Shown here one piece after another: positions 35,101 through 43,842 of a stretch of DNA of 64,000 nucleotides. The notes beneath the pieces were generated by a model that ran no database searches, was not told the origin of the DNA, and saw nothing but the letters and a program-made list of their open reading frames with translations. Position numbers and translations under genes: made by a program. The stretch's first letter is position 1. Each line of letters starts with the position of its first letter. This stretch comes from Oscillospiraceae bacterium. GTDB taxonomy: Bacteria > Bacillota > Clostridia > Oscillospirales > Oscillospiraceae. The DNA lies in contig JAGBIE010000001.1 of assembly GCA_017935145.1 (NCBI GenBank), forward strand, positions 38,947-102,946, in the 5' to 3' direction.

Positions 35101-35840
35101 TAGGCGGCTTTTACCGCTTCATCCTCGATTTGAATGTCCGTGAGATGGGTGGAGAAAGTGGTGTGACGGCAATGGTCAGACCAATAAGTGTCCACCAAGC
35201 GGATTTCCGTCAAAGTGGGGTCGCGCTGTTCTTCCTCACGGAAATAGGTCTGCAGGAATTTTAAGTCATCCAAATCCATGGCAAGCCCCAGTTTGGAGAG
35301 CAGGTCAGAAAGTCCCTGTTCGTCCAAGGCGATAAAGCCGTCCACTGTGGCCACATCTTGGGGCACATCATACTGGGTCAGGAGAGTTTCGGGCTTCTCT
35401 AAGGATGCCTCTCGGCTTTCCACAGGGTTAATCACATGCCCCTTAACAGCAGCAATATCCTCTTCCGTCAAATCACCATAGAGGGCGTAGACCTTGGCAC
35501 TGCGCACTGTGGGACGCTCCTTTTGGCTGAGCATCTGGATGCACTGGGCGGCAGAGTCTGCCCGCTGGTCAAACTGACCAGGGAGTGCTTCCACCGCAAA
35601 GACCACCCGTGCACCATCGGCAGAGATTTCTTCCGACACGGTGTCCACAGGGGGCTCAGAAAACACTGTGGTGCGGGCGTACTGGAAGAGTTCCTCCTCC
35701 ACGCCCTCCACATCATAGCGATTGAAAACGCGCACATCTTCCAAACGGCTCAGCCCCAAAAAGGAGCGGCAATCGTTCAGAAGTTTGGCACATTCGGGGC
35801 TTGTGCCCGGCTTTTTCTCAACAAATACACGATAAACCAT
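32175..35840 (-). CDS. purL: Phosphoribosylformylglycinamidine synthase, single-chain
   Basis: A 1221-residue fused FGAM synthase, the large type with all three functions in one chain. The N-terminal PurS-like part is followed by two AIR-synthase-type ATP domains ([20 protein letters not shown] in two stretches; [17 protein letters not shown]) and a C-terminal class I glutaminase ([14 protein letters not shown] with Cys nucleophile; SHGEGRFLA). Bacillus splits this into PurS, PurQ and PurL; the fused form occurs in Proteobacteria and many Clostridia. The start follows the purD stop by two bases, and GGAGG lies inside the end of purD. Confidence 0.96.
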   Translation of the reverse strand: MVYRVFVEKKPGTSPECAKLLNDCRSFLGLSRLEDVRVFNRYDVEGVEEELFQYARTTVFSEPPVDTVSEEISADGARVVFAVEALPGQFDQRADSAAQCIQMLSQKERPTVRSAKVYALYGDLTEEDIAAVKGHVINPVESREASLEKPETLLTQYDVPQDVATVDGFIALDEQGLSDLLSKLGLAMDLDDLKFLQTYFREEEQRDPTLTEIRLVDTYWSDHCRHTTFSTHLTDIQIEDEAVKAAYERYLAARVEVYGEEKAAKRPQTLMDLATIGAKTLKKRGLLPELDESEEINACSIHVPAVVDGKKQDWLFMFKNETHNHPTEIEPFGGAATCIGGCIRDPLSGRAYVHQAMRFTGGGDPRTALSDTPAGKLPQRKLAQTAAAGYSSYGNQIGLATGHVAEVYHPGYVAKRLECGAVIAAAPAENVVRERPAAGDVVILLGGRTGRDGIGGATGSSKSHNQKSLTTMASEVQKGNAPEERKIQRLFRDGNVTRLIKRCNDFGAGGVSVAIGELADGLRINLDAVRKKYEGLDGTELAISESQERMAVVVEKKDADAFMEAAAKENLEAYIVAEVTEEARMVMQWRGKTIANLSRAFLDTNGATKEASVCVKEADKAPLTAPRFTSLREMAGSLACGSRRGLIERFDSTIGAGSVLMPFGGKTQRTPTQAMAALFPVLPGQETEQASVMAWGCDPEMLTVSPYAGAHGAVYTSVAKLVAAGADYKKVYLSFQEFFERLRTEPQRWGKPFAALLGAMDAQLELSAAAIGGKDSMSGSFMDMDVPPTLISFAVCPILASEVLSPEFKEAGNPVYLFATEDSKSAWDRFYALKNAGKVKSAWAVEYGIAEGIMKMSFGNEIGFEAENSDVDWFTPMPGAIVAELTEDVDSAIYLGRTTDDGRISLGAESVAIAELLSENEAVLEDVYATKTEDVGTPEAFIYHTTEVAAPAVKVAKPKFLIPVFPGTNCEYDSARAMMQAGADAEIFVIRNQTAEDVSRSVETLAKKIADSQGIFIPGGFSGGDEPDGSAKFITAFFRNPAVKEQVMKLLDERDGLMLGVCNGFQALIKLGLVPYGKILDTDENCPTLTYNTIGRHQSGLVKTRVCSNKSPWLQGAEVGKVYTVPISHGEGRFLASDELVRSLAENGQIATQYCDENGMPSMDTALNPNGSVFAIEGITSPDGRVLGKMGHSERVGKYLYRNSCGEFDMQLFRSAVRYFK

Positions 35841-35842
35841 GC

Positions 35843-37114
35843 TTACTTGTCCTCCAATACAGAAAGGGCTTTTTTGCCGATGTCCTTACGGCAGTAAGCG
35901 CCTTCAAAGCGGATGCCATCCACTCGCTCATAGGCTTTGGCGAGGGCATCTTTCAGGTTGTCTGCCGTGGCGGTAACGCCCAACACGCGACCACCTGCGG
36001 TGTAGAGTTTTCCCGCTTCTACCTTAGCACCAGCCACATAGGTGTGGTCTTTGGCATCCTCCGTCATGGTGATTTCATAGCCGGAGGCATATTTTCCGGG
36101 ATAGCCTCCCGATGCCACCACCACGCAGGCTGCTGCACCACGGGAGAAGATGACTTCTTCCTTTTCTAAGCGTTCTTCCGTTACCGCCTGCATGACGGAA
36201 AGCAGGTCGCTTTCCAAAAGGGGCAATACCACTTGGGTTTCGGGGTCGCCAAAACGGCAGTTATATTCAATGACCTTAGGCCCTTTTTCCGTGAGCATGA
36301 GACCAAAGTACAAACAGCCCTTAAAGGGTCTGCCTTCGGCATTCATGGCGTGCATGGTGGGCAGGAAAATCTTCTCCATGCACTCTTCGGCAATTTCTTC
36401 CGTATAGAAGGGGTTGGGGGCGATGGTGCCCATGCCGCCGGTATTGAGACCCGTATCCCCATCGCCAATGCGCTTGTGGTCCATGGAAGATACCATGGGT
36501 TTTACGCAGTGGCTGTCGGTAAATGCCAAAACGGATACCTCAGGACCTGTGAGGAATTCTTCCACCACCACAGTAGAGCCACTTTCACCAAAAATCTTGT
36601 CCTCCATCATGCTTTTTACAGCATCCTTGGCCTCTTCACGGGTCTGGGCGATGATTACGCCCTTGCCCAGTGCCAGACCATCCGCCTTTACTACCACGGG
36701 GATGGAGCAAGTGTCTATGTAGGAGAGGGCATCTTCCAAATTGGAAAACAGTTCATACTCCGCTGTGGGGATGCCGTATTTCTTCATAAGATTTTTGGAA
36801 AAGGCCTTGCTTGCCTCAATGATGGCTGCCTTTTTGTCAGGACCAAAGCAGGGGATTCCTGCTTCCGTCAGGGCATCCACTGCGCCCAAAGCCAAGGGGT
36901 CGTCGGGGGCGACCACCGCATAGTCAATGCCGTGTTCCACGGCAAATTTCACCTGTGCGGCAATATCCTTTGCCCCGATGGGCACGCACACGGCATCTGC
37001 GGCAATACCGCCGTTGCCAGGCAGGCAGTAAATTTCCTCCACCGCAGGATTCTTCTTTAATGCTTTCACAATGGCGTGCTCACGACCGCCGCCACCAATG
37101 ACAAGTAGTTTCAT
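35843..37114 (-). CDS. purD: Phosphoribosylamine-glycine ligase
   Basis: A 423-residue ATP-grasp ligase forming GAR from phosphoribosylamine, glycine and ATP. N-terminal MKLLVIGGGGREHAI is diagnostic, followed by FGPDKKAAIIEASKAFSK, the ATP-grasp GLALGKGVI and the C-terminal NTGGMGT and YNCRFGDPE. ATG 37114 is the clear start; GAAAGGAAAGAGAGCC precedes it. The reading frame remains open 135 bases upstream but shows no family sequence there. Confidence 0.96.
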   Translation of the reverse strand: MKLLVIGGGGREHAIVKALKKNPAVEEIYCLPGNGGIAADAVCVPIGAKDIAAQVKFAVEHGIDYAVVAPDDPLALGAVDALTEAGIPCFGPDKKAAIIEASKAFSKNLMKKYGIPTAEYELFSNLEDALSYIDTCSIPVVVKADGLALGKGVIIAQTREEAKDAVKSMMEDKIFGESGSTVVVEEFLTGPEVSVLAFTDSHCVKPMVSSMDHKRIGDGDTGLNTGGMGTIAPNPFYTEEIAEECMEKIFLPTMHAMNAEGRPFKGCLYFGLMLTEKGPKVIEYNCRFGDPETQVVLPLLESDLLSVMQAVTEERLEKEEVIFSRGAAACVVVASGGYPGKYASGYEITMTEDAKDHTYVAGAKVEAGKLYTAGGRVLGVTATADNLKDALAKAYERVDGIRFEGAYCRKDIGKKALSVLEDK

Positions 37115-37145
37115 GGCTCTCTTTCCTTTCGGGAAGTTGGGTAGA

Positions 37146-38324
37146 TTAGTGGTGGAACAGACGCATGCCCGTGAAGGACATAACCATGCCGTATTTGTCG
37201 GCAGTGGCGATGACATTGTCATCACGGATAGAACCACCGGGCTCTGCAATGTACTTTACGCCACTCTTGCGAGCGCGTTCCACATTGTCCCCAAAGGGGA
37301 AGAAGGCATCGCTACCCACGGTAACATCACTTTGAGTGGCGATCCACGCTTTCTTTTCTTCCTCCGTCAGCACCTCGGGCTGATGGGTAAAGACCGTCTG
37401 CCAAGCGCCATCACGGAGAATATCGTCATGCTCATCGGAGATGTAAATGTCAATGGCATTATCTCTGTCAGGACGGCGTACACCCTCCACAAAGGGGAGC
37501 GCCAAAACCTTGGGATGCTGACGCAGATACCAAGTATCTGCCTTCTGACCTGCCAAACGGGTGCAGTGGATACGGCTCTGCTGACCTGCGCCCACACCGA
37601 TAGCCTGTCCGTCCTTGACATAGCAGACGGAGTTGGACTGGGTGTATTTGAGGGTAATGAGGGCCACCATCATGTCGATTTTTGCCTGTTCGGGCAGGTC
37701 TTTGTTCTCCGTCACGATATTGGAGAGGAGTTCCTCGTTGATTTCAAAATTGTTGCGACCCTGCTGGAAGGTGATGCCAAAGACATCTTTGCACTCTTCT
37801 TCCTGGGGAATGTAACTAGGGTCGATTTTCACAATATTAAAGTTGCCGTTTTTCTTAGTTTTGAGAATTTCCAAGGCTTCCTCCGTGTAATCGGGAGCGA
37901 TAATGCCATCGGAAACCTCCAATTTCAGGTACTGAGCCACATCCTTATCACAGGTGTGGGAGAGGGCCGCCCAGTCACCAAAGGAGCAAAGGCGGTCAGC
38001 GCCACGGGCGCGGATATAGGCGCAGGCAATGGGGGAGAGTTCTCCTGCCTGCTCCACAAAGTAGATTTTTCTGTCGGTCTCGCTCAGGGGCAGACCCACA
38101 GCAGCGCCGGCAGGGGAAACATGTTTGAAGGATGCGGCGGCGGGCAGACCCGTGGCGGCATAGAGTTCTTTCACCAACTGCCAAGAGTTCAGAGCATCCA
38201 AAAGGTTAATGTAGCCAGGTCTGCCGTTGAGAATCTCAAAGGGCAGGTCACTGCCGTCTTTCATCAGAACAGAAGCGGGTTTTTGGTTGGGGTTACAGCC
38301 GTATTTCAGTTCAAACTGTTTCAT
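37146..38324 (-). CDS. purH: AICAR formyltransferase, stand-alone (PurH C-domain type)
   Basis: A 392-residue protein corresponding only to the formyltransferase part of PurH. It carries the KHVSPAG catalytic loop (residue ~67) and the C-terminal family motifs SNSVCYVKDGQAIGVGAGQQSR (in two parts), SDAFFPFGDNVERA and KYIAEPGGSIRDD. The MGS-like IMP cyclohydrolase domain that normally leads PurH (about 200 residues) is absent, and the chain begins directly with the transferase (LKYGCNPNQKPA). The cyclohydrolase step is provided by the purO gene directly upstream (14-nt gap). Such stand-alone transferases are known in some Clostridia and archaea. Confidence 0.92.
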   Translation of the reverse strand: MKQFELKYGCNPNQKPASVLMKDGSDLPFEILNGRPGYINLLDALNSWQLVKELYAATGLPAAASFKHVSPAGAAVGLPLSETDRKIYFVEQAGELSPIACAYIRARGADRLCSFGDWAALSHTCDKDVAQYLKLEVSDGIIAPDYTEEALEILKTKKNGNFNIVKIDPSYIPQEEECKDVFGITFQQGRNNFEINEELLSNIVTENKDLPEQAKIDMMVALITLKYTQSNSVCYVKDGQAIGVGAGQQSRIHCTRLAGQKADTWYLRQHPKVLALPFVEGVRRPDRDNAIDIYISDEHDDILRDGAWQTVFTHQPEVLTEEEKKAWIATQSDVTVGSDAFFPFGDNVERARKSGVKYIAEPGGSIRDDNVIATADKYGMVMSFTGMRLFHH

Positions 38325-38338
38325 GAGAAAAATCTCCT

Positions 38339-39052
38339 TTACTGATTCTTGTTGAGAATGGTTTGCGTATATTCTCCCGTTTCCAAATCCGTGTAGCGGA
38401 CAAAGAGGGAGATTTTATTGTTTTCGTTGAGGTTTTCCCACAGCATTTGGGTAAAATCTTCCATGTTGTCCATAAGGGAAACTCGTTCGGGCTCGCCTTG
38501 GAAGGTGGGAATCACGGGATTGCCATCGCACACATAGGTGTGGAGGAAATGACCCATGCCACGGAGGGCAGGATATTCCCAAGTGTAACGGGCGCAGGCA
38601 GAGCCCTCAGCATCGGCAGATTTGAGGATATTCATCTTGTAACTGCCGTCTTTTGCTACCACCGCGGAAATGCGGGGCGTCCAGTTGGGGCCATCGTCCT
38701 CAAACTGGCGGGTGCGCAGGGCTTCTTCCATGGATTTTCCTTCAACCATGAAATCGCGGATGGTATCCGTCTGGTCGCCGTTTGTGACAATGAGGGCATT
38801 TTCCAGTTCCCGCACAGGATGATAGATAATCAGATGGGGGTCTTTCATGAGACTAGGGTCAAAAGCCTCCGTGCGGATGCCATCGGCCTCTTCCACAAAC
38901 ACGCGGTTGCGGGAATTGACACTGCGACCCATGATGAAATAGGCCACGGCAGAATATTTTCCGTTGGGGGTTACGCCCACCACAATGCCACGACCTGGGT
39001 ATGTATTTTCTTTGAGCAAAGTGGCTAAATCCAGTGTTTCATATACATTCAT
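38339..39052 (-). CDS. purO: IMP cyclohydrolase, archaeal (PurO) type
   Basis: A 237-residue protein of the PurO-type IMP cyclohydrolase family (pfam IMP_cyclohyd), unrelated to the PurH cyclohydrolase. Characteristic blocks are YPGRGIVVGVTPNGK, AYFIMGRSVNSRNRVF, HLIIYHPVRELENALIVTNGD (in two parts) and YTWEYPALRGMGH. It closes FAICAR to IMP. It lies between purN and the stand-alone AICAR formyltransferase, so the two proteins replace one bifunctional PurH. ATG 39052 is chosen because it leaves a 4-nt gap after the purN stop and begins with the family N-terminus MNVYETLDLATLL. Confidence 0.92.
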   Translation of the reverse strand: MNVYETLDLATLLKENTYPGRGIVVGVTPNGKYSAVAYFIMGRSVNSRNRVFVEEADGIRTEAFDPSLMKDPHLIIYHPVRELENALIVTNGDQTDTIRDFMVEGKSMEEALRTRQFEDDGPNWTPRISAVVAKDGSYKMNILKSADAEGSACARYTWEYPALRGMGHFLHTYVCDGNPVIPTFQGEPERVSLMDNMEDFTQMLWENLNENNKISLFVRYTDLETGEYTQTILNKNQ

Positions 39053-39056
39053 AGTG

Positions 39057-39668
39057 TCACACACTCTCTTTCACAATCTTTTGGCAAACCATTTCTGTGG
39101 CTTGGGGCAGGAGAATCCACTCCGCCTGCTCCATGACCCGCTTTTGGAGAATTTCGGGGGTATCCCCGTCCAAAATCTCCACGGCTTTTTGGAGCAGGAT
39201 TCTGCCACCATCGGGAATCTCGTTGACAAAATGCACCGTTGCGCCTGTGACCTTTACGCCCTTTTGGAGCGCCGCTTCATGGACACGCAGACCGTAAAAG
39301 CCCTGCCCGCAGAAAGAGGGGATGAGGGAGGGGTGCACATTGAGGATGCGCTCCGGCCATTTTTTGGTAAAATCGGCAGAAAGGATGCTCATAAAGCCCG
39401 CCAAAACCATAAGGTCAATGCGGTACTCTTGCAGGAGCGCCAAAATGCCTGCTTCAAAGGCCTCTTGACTGCCCACTTCCTTACGGCTGACCACTTTTCC
39501 ATCCACACCCGCATGTTTGGCACGCTCCAAAGCATAGGCGCTGGGGTTGGAGGAGATGACCAAGACAATTTCCCCATGGGAAATTGTTCCTGTCTTTTGG
39601 GCATCCAACAGGGCTTGCAGGTTGGTTCCGCCACCGCTGACTAACACGGCGATGCGTGCTTTTTTCAT
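39057..39668 (-). CDS. purN: Glycinamide ribonucleotide formyltransferase
   Basis: A 203-residue GAR transformylase using 10-formyl-THF. The N-terminal [15 protein letters not shown] and [13 protein letters not shown] are typical, with catalytic Asn-His in [12 protein letters not shown], and H and D in [16 protein letters not shown]. The expected Asp of the family pattern (x-D-x-G) is in the last motif. ATG 39668 overlaps the purM stop by four bases. Confidence 0.96.
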   Translation of the reverse strand: MKKARIAVLVSGGGTNLQALLDAQKTGTISHGEIVLVISSNPSAYALERAKHAGVDGKVVSRKEVGSQEAFEAGILALLQEYRIDLMVLAGFMSILSADFTKKWPERILNVHPSLIPSFCGQGFYGLRVHEAALQKGVKVTGATVHFVNEIPDGGRILLQKAVEILDGDTPEILQKRVMEQAEWILLPQATEMVCQKIVKESV

Positions 39669-40717
39669 TCTAAAATCACCTTTTCTTCGCCACGGATGAT
39701 TTCGCCCATGATGTAGGCGTCATCCCCATGTTCACGGAGAATCTGAAGAGCCATTTCCGCTTCCTCAGCAGGAACAACCACGCTCATGCCAACGCCCATG
39801 TTGTAGGTGTTGAACATATCCCGCTGGGGCACATTGCCCCACTTGGCAATCAGGTCAAAAATGGGGAGAACTTTCACCTTGCTTTTGTCAATCTTGGCGC
39901 AGAGCCCATCGGGGATGGAGCGGGGAATGTTCTCATAGAATCCGCCGCCGGTGATGTGGGAGATGCCCTTCACATCCACTTTTTCTAGGAGTGCCAAAAT
40001 GCTCTTGACATAGATACGGGTGGGAACGAGGAGTGCTTCGGCAATGGTCTTGCCGGAAAGTTCCTCCCGAGGAATGTAGAGTTCGGGATTGTTGTTATCA
40101 ATATCGAATGCCTTACGGCACAGGGAGAAGCCGTTGGAGTGAATACCCGTAGAGGGCAGAGCGATGACCACATCGCCTTCCTGCATGCGGGTATTGTCAA
40201 TGATCTTCTTCTTGTCCACAATGCCCACGGCAAAGCCGGCCAAGTCATAGTCCTCCACGGGCATAAGACCGGGATGCTCCGCTGTTTCGCCACCGATGAG
40301 AGCGCAACCGGACTGGACACAGCCCTCTGCCACGCCAGAGACGATTTCCGCAATCTTTTCGGGAATGTTCTTACCGCAGGCGATGTAGTCCAAGAAGAAC
40401 AGGGGCTTTGCGCCACAGCAGATAATATCGTTGACGCACATGGCTACGGCATCAATACCGATGGTATCGTGCTTGTCCATGAGGATGGCCAGTTTCACTT
40501 TCGTGCCACAGCCGTCTGTGCCGGATACCAGCACAGGCTCTTCCATGCCGTGGATGGGCAGACCGAAACAGCCGCCAAAGCCACCCACATCGTCCAAGCA
40601 ACCTTCGTTCTTGGTGCGGGCAATATGCTTTTTCATCAGTTCCACTGCCTTGTAGCCGGCTGTGATATCCACACCAGCGGCGGCGTAGGAGGCAGACTGA
40701 GAATTCTTATGATCCAT
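39665..40717 (-). CDS. purM: Phosphoribosylaminoimidazole (AIR) synthase
   Basis: A 350-residue AIR synthase. Family motifs are [16 protein letters not shown] at the start, [44 protein letters not shown] and [13 protein letters not shown]. It converts FGAM to AIR with ATP. It is placed between purF and purN with a gap of five bases upstream and a 4-nt overlap downstream. Confidence 0.96.
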   Translation of the reverse strand: MDHKNSQSASYAAAGVDITAGYKAVELMKKHIARTKNEGCLDDVGGFGGCFGLPIHGMEEPVLVSGTDGCGTKVKLAILMDKHDTIGIDAVAMCVNDIICCGAKPLFFLDYIACGKNIPEKIAEIVSGVAEGCVQSGCALIGGETAEHPGLMPVEDYDLAGFAVGIVDKKKIIDNTRMQEGDVVIALPSTGIHSNGFSLCRKAFDIDNNNPELYIPREELSGKTIAEALLVPTRIYVKSILALLEKVDVKGISHITGGGFYENIPRSIPDGLCAKIDKSKVKVLPIFDLIAKWGNVPQRDMFNTYNMGVGMSVVVPAEEAEMALQILREHGDDAYIMGEIIRGEEKVILE

Positions 40718-40722
40718 GATGT

Positions 40723-42147
40723 TTATTCCTTTCCGTTCCAGCAGTAGGTGCAGATCTTGTCCTTATCGATACCGATGGCTTCCAGTACGCCATCTACCGT
40801 CTGATAGCCCAAAGAGTCAAAACCGAATTTCTCGCAAATGGCACGGAGCAAACACTTACCGCGCTCGGTTCTGCCATCGGCGTATTCTTCAATGTGCTTT
40901 TGACCCTCATCGCCCTCCAATTCCTGCACCACTTTCCGTGCCAAGAGATCCATATCGGAATTGCCACGGGAGAAATTGAGGTACTTACAACTGTACATCA
41001 CAGGGGGGCAGGCGGAGCGCATATGCACCTCTTTTGCGCCCGATTCAAAGAGGAAATCCACTGTTTCCTGCAACTGGGTGCCACGGACAATGGAATCGTC
41101 CACAAACAGCAGTTTCTTGCCCTGAATCAGTTCGGGCACGGGAATTTGCTTCATCTTGGCCACCTGCTTGCGCACTTCCTGATTTTCGGGCATAAAGCTA
41201 CGGGGCCAAGTGGGAGTGTATTTTACAAAGGGACGGGCGAAGGGGGCGTGGCTTTCGTTGGCATAGCCAATGGCGTGGGGAATGCCCGAATCGGGTACAC
41301 CTGCCACATAGTCCACATCGGGATGGGTACCTTCGGCAAGTTCCCGCCGTGCCATAATCTCACCATTGCGGTAGCGCATGACCTCCACATTCTTCCCCTC
41401 ATAATTGGAGTTGGGGTAGCCGTAGTAGGTCCACAAAAATCCGCAGATTTTCATATCCTTGCCCGCAGGGGAGAGGGTTTCGAATCCTTCGGCGTTCATT
41501 TTTACAATTTCACGGGGGCCCAGTTCATAGGCATCCTCATAGCCCAACTTGTGGTAGGCAAAGGATTCAAAGGACACGCACATGCCGTTTTCATTCTTGC
41601 CCAAAAGCACAGGCAGACGACCCACTTTATCGCGGGCGGCGATGATTTCACCCTTGTCTGTAAGAATGAGGAGGGTGAGAGAGCCCTCAATGAGGTCTTG
41701 GGCATGGAGAATGCCCTCCACCAAATTTTCTTTTTGGTTAATGAGCGCGGCAGTGAGTTCTGTGGCATTGACTTTGCCACTGCTCATGGCCATGAACTGA
41801 TGTCCGTGGTCAGAAAAATACTGTTCAATGAGTTCTTCCGCATTTTTAATGATGCCTACAGTGGTGAGGGCATACACACCCAAGTGAGAGCGGATTAAAA
41901 GGGGCTGAGGGTCGGTGTCCGAAATACAGCCGATGCCTGCATTGCCGTGGAAGGCAGGCAAGTCCTTCTCAAACTTGGTGCGGAAGGGAGTATTTTCAAT
42001 GCTGTGAATTTGACGATGGAAGCCCATCTCTGCATCGTAGGTGGCCATGCCACCACGGCGTGTGCCCAAATGAGAGTGATAGTCCACGCCAAAAAATAAG
42101 TCCAATACGCAGTCTTTATGGGAAACTGCACCAAAGAAGCCGCCCAT
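40723..42147 (-). CDS. purF: Amidophosphoribosyltransferase (PurF) with degenerate glutaminase domain
   Basis: A 474-residue PurF homologue. The phosphoribosyltransferase half is intact: PRPP loop VDDSIVRGT (349-357), [16 protein letters not shown], and C-terminal [13 protein letters not shown]. In the N-terminal glutaminase half, the nucleophile Cys that normally follows Met is Gly (MGGFFGAVS). Also the Arg of the GHVRY block is lost ([14 protein letters not shown]) and the NGN block becomes VGIIKN. The start codon overlaps the purC stop (TAATG), and no upstream or nearby start would restore Cys at position 2. If it makes phosphoribosylamine, ammonia must come directly or from a partner. It is the only purF in this otherwise full operon. 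Confidence 0.9.
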   Translation of the reverse strand: MGGFFGAVSHKDCVLDLFFGVDYHSHLGTRRGGMATYDAEMGFHRQIHSIENTPFRTKFEKDLPAFHGNAGIGCISDTDPQPLLIRSHLGVYALTTVGIIKNAEELIEQYFSDHGHQFMAMSSGKVNATELTAALINQKENLVEGILHAQDLIEGSLTLLILTDKGEIIAARDKVGRLPVLLGKNENGMCVSFESFAYHKLGYEDAYELGPREIVKMNAEGFETLSPAGKDMKICGFLWTYYGYPNSNYEGKNVEVMRYRNGEIMARRELAEGTHPDVDYVAGVPDSGIPHAIGYANESHAPFARPFVKYTPTWPRSFMPENQEVRKQVAKMKQIPVPELIQGKKLLFVDDSIVRGTQLQETVDFLFESGAKEVHMRSACPPVMYSCKYLNFSRGNSDMDLLARKVVQELEGDEGQKHIEEYADGRTERGKCLLRAICEKFGFDSLGYQTVDGVLEAIGIDKDKICTYCWNGKE

Positions 42148-42827
42148 TACGCAAAGAACAGCCCGTTGAGGGTCATGGGATCAATGTATTTACCGTCTTT
42201 GTACACGCGCATGTTGCCGGAGGCAATTTCGTCAATGAGCATCACATTGCCGTCAGCATCGTAGCCGAACTCGAACTTAATATCGTACATATCAAGACCC
42301 TTTTCCTTCAGATCATCGGCCACAATCTTGGTGATTTTCTGGGTCATGTCTTTCAGGTCGTCATACTGCTGAGCAGTCATAACACCCAAATCCACAAGGC
42401 CGTCCTTGGTCACCAGAGGGTCGCCCTTTTCGTCATTTTTGAAAGTGGTTTCCACATAGGCGGGCAGATCCTGACCCTCTACGCAGTAGTCAGAGTAACG
42501 GCGGAAGAAAGAACCCACGGCCTTGTAACGGCAGATGACTTCCAAACCCTTGCCAAAGACCTTGGCAGGAAGCACTTCCATGGTGGTGTTATTGAGGTCG
42601 GCAGACACATAGTGGGTGCGGATGCCGGCAGCATTGATTTTCTCAAAGAAATAGATGCTCATGCGCAGGTTCACATCGCCCACGCCTTCAATGGTCAGAC
42701 CCACGGAATTTTCACCGGGATCGAACACACCGTCCTTGCCGGTGCAATCATCTTTGAACTTCAGCAGATAGTTGCCGTTTTCCAGTGCGAAGACATCTTT
42801 GGTTTTGCCAGTGTAAACTTTTTTCAT
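42147..42827 (-). CDS. purC: SAICAR synthase
   Basis: A 226-residue SAICAR synthetase, a short single-domain form. Motifs: YTGKTKDVF at the start, [21 protein letters not shown] (in two parts), [16 protein letters not shown] and [23 protein letters not shown] (in two parts). The start is ATG 42827, eight bases after GGAGG; two in-frame ATGs 9 and 15 nt upstream overlap the ribosome binding site and are rejected. It ligates aspartate to CAIR. Confidence 0.95.
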   Translation of the reverse strand: MKKVYTGKTKDVFALENGNYLLKFKDDCTGKDGVFDPGENSVGLTIEGVGDVNLRMSIYFFEKINAAGIRTHYVSADLNNTTMEVLPAKVFGKGLEVICRYKAVGSFFRRYSDYCVEGQDLPAYVETTFKNDEKGDPLVTKDGLVDLGVMTAQQYDDLKDMTQKITKIVADDLKEKGLDMYDIKFEFGYDADGNVMLIDEIASGNMRVYKDGKYIDPMTLNGLFFA

Positions 42828-42857
42828 TGTCATTTCCTCCATCGTAAAAGGTTTCCC

Positions 42858-43352
42858 TTATTTGAATTTTTCCATGATTTCCGCATCGGCTTTCAGCACA
42901 GCATTTCTGCCATCTTCCCGCGCGGCATCCAACTTCTTTTGCAGTTCTTCATCGCTCACGGCCAAAATCTGCAGAGCCAAAAGAGCAGCGTTCTTTCCAC
43001 CATCCACAGCCACAGTGGCCACAGGAATGCCCGAGGGCATCATCACTGTGGAAAGCAGGGCATCCATGCCGTCCATGACTGCGCCCTTGCAGGGCACACC
43101 GATGACGGGCAGTGTGGTGTTGGCAGCCAGTGCGCCGGCAAGGTGCGCTGCCATGCCCGCAAAGGCGATTAAAACAGAAAAACCGCTCGCCCGAGCCGTG
43201 GCAGCAAACTCTTTTGCTTCCACAGGACACCGGTGAGCGGATAATACGCGCACTTCCACGCTGACGCCGTATTCACGCAGTACGGCCACAGCTTTTTCTA
43301 CCACGGGGAGATCCGAGGTGCTTCCCATTACAATACCAATTTTTTTGTTCAT
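42858..43352 (-). CDS. purE: N5-CAIR mutase / AIR carboxylase, class I PurE
   Basis: A 164-residue PurE with GIVMGSTSDLPVVEKA, LSAHRCPVEAKEF and FAGMAAHLAGALAANTTLP (single core AGMAAHL). Lacking PurK in the operon, it could act as an N5-CAIR mutase (with PurK elsewhere) or as a direct carboxylase; the SAHR type seen here is found in class I N5-CAIR mutases. It is the first gene of the operon, and GGAGGGAATGGAGC precedes the ATG. Confidence 0.94.
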   Translation of the reverse strand: MNKKIGIVMGSTSDLPVVEKAVAVLREYGVSVEVRVLSAHRCPVEAKEFAATARASGFSVLIAFAGMAAHLAGALAANTTLPVIGVPCKGAVMDGMDALLSTVMMPSGIPVATVAVDGGKNAALLALQILAVSDEELQKKLDAAREDGRNAVLKADAEIMEKFK

Positions 43353-43494
43353 GCTCCATTCCCTCCAAAAGTTCTATCAGGCGGTGCGGAAAGACCCGCA
43401 AACCCCTTGGTGAAACCTTGCATTTTTCGTTGCGCAACTGGGGATGAATGTCCCTGCTTTTGACCGCTTCAAGGCAAAAGCAAATACTGCTCAA

Positions 43495-43524
43495 ATTATA
43501 ACAGATTTTGCGCCCTTTCGTCAA
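43495..43524 (-). promoter_or_regulatory. Promoter of the purine operon and its leader
   Basis: Minus-strand TTGACG (43519-43524), 18-nt spacer, TATAAT (43495-43500) with extended TGT. A leader of about 130 nt follows to purE, containing GCGG-GTCTTT-CCGC (near 43387-43400) and GGGACATTCATCCCC hairpins. I see neither a guanine nor a PRPP/ppGpp-type ykkC riboswitch core; a PurR-type repressor site cannot be assigned by eye. Confidence 0.7.
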
Positions 43525-43626
43525 TGAAAGAAACAGACTATTTTTGAAAAATATTCCATGGTTCCTTGTGCAAGAACACCAAAACCGCGCATAGAAAAAT
43601 TGCATGTATACTTTTGAGCGGTTTTG

Positions 43627-43842
43627 TGTTATAATTTCCATAACGCCTTGTGGGCTGTGCTGAGCCAAAGGCAAAAAACATCATAGCGTACGAAATTCGT
43701 GGGTCATTTTCCTCCCTTTGGCGATTCGGGGTCAAAAGGAGAGATGGCTGACGATTGTTTTGTGTTGCTATCCTAAAAAATACAACAACTTTTTGTGTCG
43801 AAAAACTGTGAATTTTACTGAAAAACAAGGAGAAATGAAACT
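43627..43842 (+). promoter_or_regulatory. Extended -10 promoter and ~200-nt leader of rnj
   Basis: TGTTATAAT (43627-43635) is an extended -10 without a good -35. The leader of about 200 nt down to the rnj start has no plausible gene; it contains GCCTT...AAGGC (43645-43673) and an ACGAAATTCGT palindrome (43690-43700). A long leader on an RNase J gene would suit autoregulation, but that is inference. Confidence 0.5.
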
